DNA of 31,157 nucleotides from Asterionellopsis glacialis (Eukaryota > Bacillariophyta > Plagiogrammaphyceae > Rhaphoneidales > Asterionellopsidaceae). Both the position numbers and the translations under genes were made by a program. Shown here in pieces: positions 9,900 to 18,873 of this stretch. The stretch is from contig WKLE02002521.1 in assembly GCA_014885115.2 (NCBI GenBank), positions 1 through 31,157 on the forward strand, in the 5' to 3' direction. Below the pieces are notes generated by a model, which worked only from the letters and a program-made list of their open reading frames with translations, was not told where the DNA came from and searched no databases. Position 1 is the first letter of the stretch. Each line of letters begins with the position of its first letter.

Positions 9900-10210
9900 T
9901 CATATATATCGGAAAGGGTAGGACTACATGGTAGTTATAAGTCCTGACTCGTAGGAGTTCATCAGTAGGACCTACGAAGGTAAAGGACCAAAAATCCTAC
10001 ATACGCTTCTGGAATAGTACGGTCTGCCCGTGGGTATTAGGAAAATCACTCACCCCGATTTCTCTCGAATGCGAGAAAGGAAAGGGTACGTACGGTGCTC
10101 TTCTTCCAACCTCCCTAGGATTCTGCACCGAGGCTTCCTCCATCTTTCGTCTCTAGACAGTATTGTCTGTCCATGGGAAGGGAGTCAAAAGTACGATATT
10201 CCGCCTTCCA
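9900..10210. repeat. Palindrome-rich island containing GTAGGACCTAC
   Basis: The exact inverted repeat GTAGG-A-CCTAC lies at 9965-9975. Its 9-bp core TAGGACCTA recurs at 11576-11584 and 27011-27019. Neighbouring words (TAGGACTAC, AGTCCT, CCTAC) are variants of the same string. Confidence 0.45.
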
Positions 10211-10479
10211 GTCCTACCGTAGCAAGTCATTCTTCATATCTAACATTTCACATCTCAATTCGTAAACCATAACTTACATGAAAGAGGCACGATACAAACA
10301 AACAAGAAGGCAATGATAAGTTTTAATATATAGATTTTGAAGCAGTGTTACTTATTCAATTTTCTAAATGCAATTTTTACCGAAATCGGTTATTTTATTT
10401 ATTACATTTTTTTTATGTTGACAAAGTCTTTCTGGTTATTTCGTTACAACCGAATCTTGACACGGAATCTACCAACTTT

Positions 10480-11441
10480 TTAAGCATATCCCATTGACCA
10501 ACCTGACGCACGTTCCAGCATTTTTGTGTAGTATTCTTTCAATCCGTGAGGATCTGGACATGCATCAGGGTACTGACGAAGGTTGCATGCTCTGCTAAAG
10601 TACAAAATCTTTTCCGCAGGCGATCCATAACCTTCATAGTCTCCCTGTGCTTCATCTGATTCATGTTCTTCTCCTTGCAAATTTCGTCGGTTGTCAGCAT
10701 ACTGAGATGCATCCCAAACTTTGGTGCACTGGATGTTTTCCATCTGGCGGTTATACTTGGAGAGAGTGTCTGTTGTATTGACATAATACTGACCATTGCA
10801 CCAGCTTCCTTTGAAAGTGTCTGAGACAAATGTTCCTGCGGAGCAACCCATTGTTGTGCTGTAGTTTCCATCTTCAGAGGAACAAAGCGAAGTGCCATAG
10901 TCATCATAAAATCCCACCGCATCAGAGACAATTTCAGCACCGTAAGTTGTGAAAAATGAGTTAATATATGTCCATTTGTTACATTTGCTTTTCCATACAG
11001 CTGGATTGTATTTGGACTCTTTAGTTACACCATAAAGGGAGTATGCAGCGTTCGCTCGAAAACACTGTGTTCTTCCCATGTACCAGTAATCTTCTCCACC
11101 ATCTTCGCCGCAATTCCCATTGTCTTCTTCTCCACTTCCGTAGGCGCTCCACCTGATAAGAAGAGATAGCAATTCAAAATCCGATTAAACAACAATAAAG
11201 TCAGACAAAGTGAAATCCAATATGTATTGACGACAATCGCAACTTACACACAAGCGTGGTATTTGATGTATAACGCGTCGAACTGCGATAAGTCTTGAAG
11301 AACATTAACAGCGTCTGCCCAATACATCTTATAATTACAGTTTGGATCCTCGAATCCGGGGTAATGGTTGGTGCACTTATCCGCGATGGCTTCTTTCGCT
11401 AAGCCCATAATTAGCAGCAGGATACAGGTGAGTTGCATCAT
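10480..11441 (-). CDS. Secreted Cys-rich protein, soluble relative of the gene at 12402
   Basis: Two exons, complement of join(10480..11152, 11248..11441), give 288 residues; the intron is 95 nt with GTAAGT and CAG ends and a phase-2 join. The start is the first of two adjacent ATGs, directly before a hydrophobic core (T-C-I-L-L-L-I-M-G). Residues 1-20 form a signal peptide, probably cut before D-K-C. The mature part is rich in Cys, Tyr, Asn and acidic residues and has N-glycosylation sequons (N-Y-S, N-T-T), so it should be lumenal, cell-surface or secreted. No membrane segment follows. Residues 92-113 (R-T-Q-C-x4-N-x2-Y-S-L-x-G-V-T-K-E-x2-Y) align with 167-188 of the divergent neighbour (R-M-D-C-x3-N-x2-F-S-L-L-G-V-F-K-E-x2-Y), and both proteins have a W-[SA]-A-Y block before it. 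I therefore infer that the two genes are homologues. No molecular function is known to me. Confidence 0.82.
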
Positions 11442-11564
11442 CTTTTCTGCAGCGAGTCTAACAACCGATGATCTATGGTTGATGAAATGAAACCTTTCGA
11501 AGTAAAACATAATATGATGCTTCATGATATGAGGACTGTTGTTGCTAGAGGACCTATCATACTG

Positions 11565-11830
11565 ACTGTACAAGGTAGGACCTAGAGGTTAGGCTCCTAC
11601 AGTAGGCATATATTATACCTGTTAAAAAATTATTTCTTTGCACATATCTAGAGTACTGACTCTCTGTAGGAAACTCTACCAGGTATGGGTGGCTGAAGCT
11701 CCAAGCTACATAGGAGTGGTCGAAATAGTACCGGTAATATTCAGGTACAGTACGGGTACAACAATGCCTTCCATTAGTCTTGCCAGGCAGGGTGCCAGTC
11801 AGGATCCTAGTCCTAAGTATGACACTACAT
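11565..11830. repeat. Palindrome-rich island with TAGGACCTA core
   Basis: The island is crowded with TAGGACCTA, GTAGG, CTACC, GGTACAG and TCCTAG words on both strands. It resembles the islands near 9265, 9900 and 26840 in word content rather than in a continuous alignment. Confidence 0.45.
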
Positions 11831-11859
11831 AACATCTAAGTAATTGAAATCATACCTGG

Positions 11860-11874
11860 TACAGTAGTACTGTA
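11860..11874. repeat. Inverted repeat TACAGTA-G-TACTGTA
   Basis: Exact 7-bp arms with a one-base spacer. The flanks GG and TC are partly shared with the 12-bp palindrome at 46-57 (GG before and TAT after the core). Confidence 0.75.
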
Positions 11875-12401
11875 TCTTGCTACTGAAATGTCGAAAAAAT
11901 TGGAATTTCGGATTTTCTAAATTTATCGTCGAATCTATGTTCAGTCTTGTAGCATAATAATATATTTATTACCAAAAATTAGTAACGACAAAATAACATG
12001 TCCGTTGTGGTTGCTATTCGGCTTTGGCCATATTTAACGACATGTCCGTTAATAAGTGAAACGAATTAATGCAGGACTGCCAATGCAGAATGTGAAAATT
12101 TGTATCCACGATTGTCTGTGATTGCGGATCTATCAAATTCAGCTTTCACATTAGTTTTGATGAGGTGCGGAAAAATCAATACTGCCTTCAACATCAAAAC
12201 ACTTTCAAGGAGAATACCACAAACTCCAAATCATAGAGAAAATAGTCTAATAATAATAAACTCTATCAGATTTAGAAAACCTCGCAGCCAATACATCAAC
12301 CATCGATAATACTCTTATTTTTTATCGAGATCCCGAGGGACATAAAACACATTAGCGCCTTTAACGTCAACGACAGCACAATCTGTACAAGTAAGTCCAA
12401 A

Positions 12402-15400
12402 ATGAGATTTGCACCTTTGCTAATGCTCTCTGCATTAGCATTTGCTGAAGCCAGCAAAGCTAAGTTCATCAAAAAGTCCGATATGCTTGATACTGGGAAG
12501 GATTGGGTCAATTTAGGAAATGGTTTTGGGTTTCAGCCGGGTGATCTTGACATGAAAGACCCGCGTGTGCTAGCTGCCACTGTGGAAGCTCAGAACCGTT
12601 TTCTCCAGTCGAAAAATAACTCTGCTTACGAAAATCAGTTTATTGACGCAGCTGATACTATCTATGATGATTATGCTCAGGCATGGCGGCTCTTGGGTTT
12701 CTACATCGATTGCAACACTCTTGATTATGGCGATGATCAAGACAATGCTGCAGGAACTTGCGTTCGGTATTTACTGTGGGCAGCGGTAAGTATTTACGTC
12801 GATAATTTGTCGGGTAAATGATTCTTCGATCATTATTTGTCTCGTGGGGTCTAATTATATACTCTTTTATTTTAATCGCGAACAGTATGTCGATCTTTAT
12901 TACGAAGGCAATGGTAAGTTCCTCACTGTAGCAATCCCTAATATTTTTACTGAGAAAGTATTCGAAGACTTTTGTCTGATATCATGTTTGCTTTGGTCTA
13001 TTTGCATACTTCAAAGGGGTTGGTGAATATCAGTACTACAACCATAAAACTGGAATATGGGACAACACGGCATGCAAGTATCTTAACTCAAGTCGGTGTG
13101 CAAGGATGGACTGTCATTTGAGTAACACAACTTTCTCTCTCCTAGGTGTTTTCAAAGAACCTGATTATCATGAGTGGATGGAGCAGTTGTTCAAACATCA
13201 AGGTGTCTGTCTCTGGTCTGAAGATGATTATGAACTAATGCAAGATGACCGTGAAGATTGGCCCGAAGGTTGCACTCAGGCGTCCACCAAAAGTGAAAAT
13301 GGGGATTATCTGTATTACGACCTCAAGTAAGTTGGCTTGGACTTTTTTGTATTTCATCTGTCGCACTTTTTTTTCTAACATCAGGTACAATTCTGTATTC
13401 CTAACGCATGCTGTCGATAGACCAAAATCGAAGGGTCGCATAGACGTTGGAATCTATACTGACTCCAAGTGTTCTGAAGATTATGAAGGAGATTACACCA
13501 CAAAGCAAGTGTTGTCTAGTGATGGTAGTGGCGCCTACTATCTCGAATCGTCGATATACAACTGGAGTAGAGCATTTGATGTGTTTCGAATTTGCCAGCC
13601 TTGCAAAACATACGACCTCTCGTACATACCAAAAGGTGCCAACGAAACAGGTGTCACTTACGACGACGACTATTTTACTTATGCTCAACAAAACATGGAA
13701 GGCGACCCTTTTGATTGCTTTGACGATGCTGACTATACCAACGTAAATCAGGTGAGTACTATGTGACAGACCGTGGTGGCATGATTACTTCCCTGCCACC
13801 CCTTCTTGAAACAATTGAATATCTCAAACTGGACTTAACATTTATATAATGTTGCATTATTTTAGTGCATGAAATTTGCAAGTAAAACAGAAATGCACTT
13901 TGCAACATTTGACGATATGATCCTTGCCAGTATGCAGGGCACAATCACGCCTTTTAAATTTCTTGGCAGACTCTACGGAGGTTCTCAAAACAGTACTTAC
14001 ATTGATGAAGACAGATATTTGGCAGGAATAGAATCTATTTTGGGAAGAACTGTCGTCGAAGAATACATGCTTGAGAATGCACTCGTTGTCGCGCTTATTG
14101 CTGCAGCGAGCGTAATATTTTTTGTCTTCTGTTCGTATTCCGTATGCCGTTTCTTCGGAAAGGGAGATGAGTCTACTGCCTGTGATGATTCTCTGTTGCA
14201 ACAAAAAGAATTGGAATCGGCAGATTCTGGGATTACGGAGAGCCGTGATATTTATTCACCTAAAAATGGACCTCTTCGCCGTTTCTTTGGAGGGGGCGAC
14301 AATTCTACTGCAGTTGCAGATTTAGAACCGACGCAGTCTGGGATAATGTCGAGCCGTACGGAGTGGTCGGAAGTCGATGGACCTACTTCGGATTCGGAAG
14401 CACCTACAGCTGGATCTCACGACTACTTCGCAGATGGATCTCGCGAATACTTCTCAGATGAATGTTTGCCGCCCTACAAGCCTGGATACTCACTTGGAGC
14501 TGTGGAACATGATGGCACCCCTGTTAATACTCCAAAGAAGAGCAATACAGTAGTGTCCCAGAGCCCTGCCCATAACGTACCGGAAGGATTGACACCATCT
14601 AGGCTTGATTACTCCGTTGGACCAAATTACTACACAGGTACTCCTAGCAAAAACGAAGCTCCCGTGCCTCGCAGCCCTGCACCTGGATCCTCAGCCGTGG
14701 ACTACGTATGCGTCAAAGATGAACCTGCTCCAAGTTCTTCTCATCCTGCAGCAGGTGAATTGCCGCCACATAAGCCTGGTTTCTCTATTGAAACTACGGG
14801 TTACCCAAGTACCCCTGTCAGGAATCAGCCTTCTGTGTCTCACAGCCCTGCTCCCAGCTACTCTGCTCCAGCTGTGCCTGAGAGTCCAGCTAAAAATGTA
14901 GCAAATGAATTGCCACCGTATAAGCCTGGTTTCTCTGGTGAAGCCAGAAGTTATGCAAGTACCCCGGTCAAGAATCAGCCCTCTGTCTCGCACAGCCCTG
15001 CTCCTGGCTACTCTGCTCCTGCTGTTCCTGAAAGTCCTGCTCATAATGTAGCAAATGAAGTGTCCCCGTATGTCTCAACTGGAAATTTGAATAATGTAGG
15101 TACCCCAGCTAAGAATGTACCTGACGTTGGTGTGACGGGTTTAATGTTGCCGGAAACCACTGATCTTTTGTCTACCCCAATCAAGAACGATACAGTTATC
15201 GCTGCAAGCCCAGCCCAAACTTCCATTCAACTGAGCGATCCCCAATACTCTAATGAGCCTTTGGATCTCGTTGGTAAAACAGGCGACAGTGAAGAAGCTG
15301 ATCTGAATACGGTTGACGAACCAAGTACTATAGCTTCTGCTGATGAACCAAATGCTGCAGCCTCAGTTGGGGATATCACCAAGCCTCTTCCAAGTTTCGA

Positions 15401-15404
15401 CTAA
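12402..15404 (+). CDS. Type I membrane protein: Cys-rich ectodomain and repeat-bearing cytoplasmic tail
   Basis: Five exons, join(12402..12785, 12886..12913, 13017..13326, 13385..13751, 13866..15404), encode 875 residues. The introns are 100, 103, 58 and 114 nt, all GT-AG, and all joins keep the frame; exon 2 is only 28 nt. Residues 1-18 form a signal peptide. The ectodomain has many Cys and Tyr, with blocks EYQYYNHKTGIW, S-S-R-C-A-R-M-D-C-H and W-M-E-Q-L-F-K-H-Q-G-V-C; I recall this pattern from unnamed diatom proteins. A single membrane helix lies at about 435-457 and is followed by Cys and Arg, which suggests an outside-in topology. The 418-residue tail starts with two R-F-F-G-[KG]-G-D units and then has units beginning E-L-P-P-[HY]-K-P-G-F-S, with many S-P and T-P sites. 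A cell-surface or vesicle-membrane role is inferred; function is unknown. Confidence 0.86.
14757..15056 (+). repeat. Two tandem 150-bp coding repeats in the tail
   Basis: Units 14757-14906 and 14907-15056 each code for 50 residues, beginning E-L-P-P and ending N-V-A-N. Most differences are at third codon positions or conservative, while S-T-P-V, N-Q-P-S-V-S-H-S-P-A-P and P-E-S-P-A are kept. Diverged versions occur upstream from about 14460 and downstream to about 15210, so the tail probably grew by tandem duplication. Confidence 0.88.
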
Positions 15405-15970
15405 CGGGAAAACCTGCATAGAATCTCGTGTGGTGGGGGGCTTCAGATCGTATAGTATCATAAACGGCTTAAAACTAGTGCATAAGAAATTCTCAGCTGT
15501 ATCAGAAAAGTTTTCGTGTTGCATCTTTTCATGATTTTGAAACGAGGTACGACAGGGATTATTCGCCACTTAGGGGAAAAGGACAGATAATTATTGTTCT
15601 GTTCTCCTTGAGTGTGCTTCCAGGCCTGGCCAAGGAAAACCTAACCGCAGTGTACCACAGCGCACGAGAGAGGACAATTGGCTCTCACTGACAGATACCT
15701 GACAGGCACCAGGACTGCTACGCTTCGTAAGATTCGATTGTGACTTCTTTGCAATCGTCTCTCTTATTCAATACCCATTGGGCAGCAATTGAATACGAAG
15801 TATGACGTCGGATGTTTTCTTTATCGCTTCAGCTGAATACAATAATAGCATGGGGACTGTCACCTTTCCTAAGCATTAGCACAATAATTACAGATGATCA
15901 AGTATATTTGAATGAAGCGTAAAAATTTTATAATTTAAAGTACGGCAGGGTCATCGAAGCGTGTGGCGTC
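15405..15970. other. Convergent 3' region between the membrane protein gene and COPZ
   Basis: Both neighbours end here, so it should contain two 3' untranslated regions. A 10-bp palindrome CCAGGCCTGG lies near 15620. A group of nested inverted repeats at 15723-15800 could form a three-way junction. No gene is recognised. Confidence 0.5.
15723..15800. repeat. Nested inverted repeats, possible three-stem fold
   Basis: The outer arms CTTCG (15723-15727) and CGAAG (15796-15800) enclose two hairpins: CGATTG/CAATCG (15735-15740 with 15752-15757) and TATTCAAT/ATTGAATA (15765-15772 with 15788-15795). All pairs are exact. It may be a 3'-end RNA structure or may have arisen by chance. Confidence 0.4.
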
Positions 15971-16970
15971 TTACATACCATCTCGTGCGGAGAGACCCTG
16001 CATGAATTGTTCTCGAACTTGACGGAGAGCTTGTCCAACGGTCATATCTCCGGGATTCACTCCTGGTGGCAAGCCCGGAGTGGCTGCCACGCCTGGCTGT
16101 TCCATTCCTACTTCTTGTCCCATTCCATCGTCATCTCTCAATAACACTGCTCCGGCGAGTTTGCTTGCATCTGTCTCTAAAATGATACCTCCATCGCAGT
16201 GTTCGTCAATGAGCAAAAAGACTAACTCCAAGTTATCCAAAACCATGGTGCGATCTGTCTGACCTCCCATCAAATGACTCAGCGCATCATACATACCCTC
16301 AACGAGATGTGCTAACAACAACTCAGACTCTCCAGGTGGTCCAATGTGAACAACGCGGACGTCTCCTACGGTGCCGTTCATAGCCGAAGTTCCTCCACAG
16401 AATACAGCAGTCCGTCCCATAACAGTTACAACCTCGGCAGCATTTGGGCGGGCGGCGATACCATGGATCTTATTGTGAAGGGTACGTTCGAAAGCTGCTC
16501 GGACTTCTTCCACCGATTGAATTTTACTGGCACCGCTGTCTTCCACACTCGGCGCCTCTTGTTTCAAAAAATTACCGTAATATTTTCCTGCTAAGCGATT
16601 GCCATCTCCGTCTAGCACTAAAATAGCATCAACTTTTGGAAGCAGTGGTGGTAATGCGCCCTGTGTAAATAATAAATCGGAAAGAGTCGCATGGATGGTG
16701 AATTGAAATTGAAATCAAGACATACAGAGCAAGGTTAGAGAAAGGATCCAACGGGGGAGAGGAAAAACGTAAAGCATGCCGATTCTATTTCTTGGTACTC
16801 TTCTACTTGAGTTCTACGTGAAGGATGGAATAGTCATGCCGCGCAAGACGGATCCCCCGAGAAGACTGAGGGAGCAATGCTATCACCGAAGGTGTCACTT
16901 TCGTCTGTAACAAGGTTTTGAATAGGTATTATTCATTTGACAAGTGTTAAAATAAACATACCGTTGCCAT
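15971..16970 (-). CDS. COPZ: Coatomer subunit zeta (COPI coat)
   Basis: The gene is complement of join(15971..16660, 16962..16970) and yields 232 residues. The open frame of exon 2 has no usable ATG; a 9-nt coding exon (ATG GCA ACG) followed by GTATGT joins in phase 0 to exon 2 after ACACAG. The start M-A-T-G-A-L-P-P then leads into V-D-A-I-L-V-L-D-G-D-G-N-R-L-A-G-K-Y-Y, the hallmark N-terminus of zeta-COP. The second hallmark, D-E-H-C-D-G-G-I-I-L-E-T-D, is at 155-167. Zeta-COP is a small longin-fold subunit that pairs with gamma-COP in the F-subcomplex of the COPI coat, which carries Golgi-to-ER and intra-Golgi traffic. The protein is longer than the human subunit (about 177 residues) because of short inserts and a Gly/Pro/Met loop near 190-210. 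The intron is 301 nt, longer than others here, and contains a possible cassette exon. Confidence 0.9.
16726..16904 (-). other. Candidate poison exon inside the COPZ intron
   Basis: Within the 301-nt intron a TTACAG acceptor (16910-16905) and a second GTATGT donor (16725-16720) bound a 179-nt segment. Its use would split the intron into pieces of 57 and 65 nt, close to the shorter introns in this window. Read from exon 1, the segment stays open for 33 codons and then meets TAG at 16805-16803; in the frame needed by exon 2 it has TAA just before its end. It therefore cannot encode a normal N-terminus, but inclusion would give a truncated product. Confidence 0.4.
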
Positions 16971-17439
16971 TTTTTACTGAAATACAATTGAATGTAATAG
17001 AACCCTTTGAGAAAGCGATAGGCAACAACCTGAACAACGGCAGCCAGAGCAAAAAATATTTGACTGCACTGTGTCTTTCAGCTGTGTCGGAAACAAGAGA
17101 AGAGAAAAGATCGATCGACTCCATTCACTCCTATACGGTACTAAAGTTTCTGACAGTCTTATGATCCTGCATGGAAGTGAAGTACGAGCTCGAAATTCGA
17201 TGATCGAGCTCGAACGCAGTTTTTCGTCTGTCTGTGCTGCGACGGAAACACGTACTTCTGGTTTTTGTGGTCTCCAGAAGAGCAGCTCACTCCTGTTCCC
17301 CCCCGCCCATCGATCTAACGAACATAGCTGCTGCAACAGTGTGGAATGTCAACAACGACAAGTGGATCTTCTCCATCCCTTAGATCTAGGACTCCCGATT
17401 TTTTAAATCACATCATCACTGCAAATTATATATCGAAAA
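16971..17439. other. Divergent promoter region between COPZ and LEUB
   Basis: Both genes start here and diverge. A paired 10-mer CGAGCTCGAA occurs at 17185-17194 and 17205-17214. A C-rich run is near 17300. Open frames on both strands are chance frames without protein features. Confidence 0.55.
17185..17214. promoter_or_regulatory. Two CGAGCTCGAA sites spaced 20 bp
   Basis: The exact 10-mer is repeated with a 20-bp period, about two helical turns. Each copy contains the 8-bp palindrome CGAGCTCG, and TCGAA-A-TTCGA (17190-17200) overlaps the first. The cluster lies about 220 bp from each start codon of the divergent COPZ and LEUB genes. Binding by a dimeric factor is an inference. Confidence 0.45.
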
Positions 17440-18778
17440 ATGAAACTTCCTATCGCAGCAACCCTTCTCCTTCTCGGTGGAGCAAATGCATTTGCTCCAT
17501 CTACTCCTGCCTTTGCTAGACAGACATCGGCTCTTAACGCTGTTTCCAAAAAGGATTCGTACAGTGTAACTCTTCTTCCTGGAGATGGTATCGGGCCTGA
17601 AATCACAGCGGCAACCAAGGATGTCTTGGCTGCTCTCTGCGAACGTTGCGGTTTCGAAATGGAACTTAAGGAAGCACTCATTGGAGGAAGTGCCATTGAT
17701 GAAAAGAACGATCCCTTCCCTGAGGAAAGTCTCGAACAATGCCGGAACTCGGATTCTGTCCTTCTTGCTTGTATCGGAGGATACAAGTGGGATTCTAATC
17801 CCCGTGAACTTCGTCCCGAAACTGGTTTGCTTAAGATGAGGAAGGAAATGGGACTCTTCGCAAACTTGCGTCCTGCCAAGGTTCTTCCACAATTGATTGA
17901 TGCATCCACTCTTAAGAGAGAGGTTGTTGAGGGAGTCGATGTTATGGTTGTCCGTGAACTTACCGGTGATGTTTACTTTGGTACCCCCAAGGGTATCGAC
18001 GTTGTTGATGGTACGTGCGTGTGGGAAGAGCTAGTTAATATTGCTGAATTGGTCCTCTTTCATATGTAATAACAAACAACTGATATTGTGTTTTGTTTCC
18101 TTGCACCCATACTGTATTTTAGGCGAACGCGTTGGTTACAATAACATGATTTACGCCGAACACGAGATTGAGCGTATTGCCCGTGTTGCTGGCGACGTTG
18201 CTTCCAAACGTGATGGAAAGCTCTGTAGTGTTGACAAGGCCAATGTGTTGGATGTGTCGCAGTTGTGGCGTGAGGTTGTAACTGATGTTATTACAAAGGA
18301 TTTCTCGGATGTTGAGCTCAGTCATATGTATGTTGACAATGCCGCCATGCAGCTCATTCGATGGCCCAAACAGTTCGACACCATTGTTTGCGGAAACATT
18401 TTTGGTGATATTCTTAGTGATGAAGCATCCATGCTTGTGGGTTCCCTTGGTATGCTCCCATCAGCCAGTATTGGAGAGTCTGGTCCCGGTGTGTTCGAAC
18501 CCTGTCATGGATCTGCTCCCGACATTGCCGGTGAAAACAAGGCAAACCCTCTTGCCATGATCCTTTCTGCCGCTATGATGCTCAAGTACGATCTCGACCG
18601 ACCGGAAGAGGCAGCTCTTCTTGAGGCGGCTGTGGAAGCTGCTTTGGATCAAAACTTGCGTACTCCTGACATCAAGCAAGAAGGAGATGGATGCGAGGAA
18701 ATTGGGTGCACAGAGATGGGCAAAGCTGTCGCCGAACTCGTCTCTACTATCGATATGCCTGCTGAGATCGCGGTTTAA
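17440..18778 (+). CDS. leuB: 3-isopropylmalate dehydrogenase, plastid-targeted
   Basis: Two exons, join(17440..18010, 18123..18778), encode 408 residues; the 112-nt intron has GTACGT and TTTTAG ends. The enzyme oxidatively decarboxylates 3-isopropylmalate with NAD+ in leucine synthesis. Residues 1-18 form a signal peptide ending A-N-A before F-A-P, the diatom plastid-import motif, so the stroma is the expected location. Family marks in order are [11 protein letters not shown] (45-55), substrate arginines R134, R144 and R172, catalytic Tyr179 in D-V-Y-F-G, Lys228 in S-V-D-K-A-N, metal-binding Asp262, Asp286 and Asp290, and the nucleotide loop H-G-S-A-P-D-I-A-G (319-327). The Asp-Ile in that loop fits NAD+ rather than NADP+. 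The C-terminus has a short extension with two Cys (E-E-I-G-C). The catalytic set looks complete. The gene is divergent from COPZ and ends 95 bp from the dioxygenase gene. Confidence 0.96.
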
Positions 18779-18873
18779 ATCACAGTGCACAAGTTATAAA
18801 AATACATGTTTCATTATACTGAGATTATAGCGCTTTTTTCCGCTAGCAAGAGAAGAATGGATCGAACCCTCTT

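Larger units (their letters stand above)
9007..10479. other. Long intergenic region with two palindrome-rich islands
   Basis: This 1.5-kb spacer is the promoter side of the giant gene and the 3' side of the small secreted gene. Islands at about 9265-9450 and 9900-10210 are crowded with words such as GTAGTCCTA, TACCTGGTA, GGTACC and GTAGGACCTAC. Between them lie inverted repeats of TACTGTA at 9747-9761 and single copies at 9791 and 9872. Open frames at 9057-9272, 9397-9648 and 10030-10272 look like chance frames. Confidence 0.55.
11442..12401. other. Divergent promoter region between the two Cys-rich genes
   Basis: The two homologous genes are transcribed away from this 960-bp region. A palindrome-rich island spans about 11565-11830 and includes TAGGACCTA at 11576-11584 and TACAGTA at 11746-11752. 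The inverted repeat TACAGTA-G-TACTGTA is at 11860-11874. The part next to the plus-strand gene is AT-rich with an ACGTCA word near 12365, about 35 bp before its ATG. No gene is seen. Confidence 0.55.

Noticed and set aside
10030..10272. 80-codon plus-strand open frame
   Set aside because: It lies in a palindrome-rich island and its composition is not protein-like.
16726..16904. Coding middle exon of COPZ
   Set aside because: Its length is not a multiple of three, it contains an in-frame TAG from exon 1, and in the frame of exon 2 it has TAA before its end; I keep it only as a possible poison exon.
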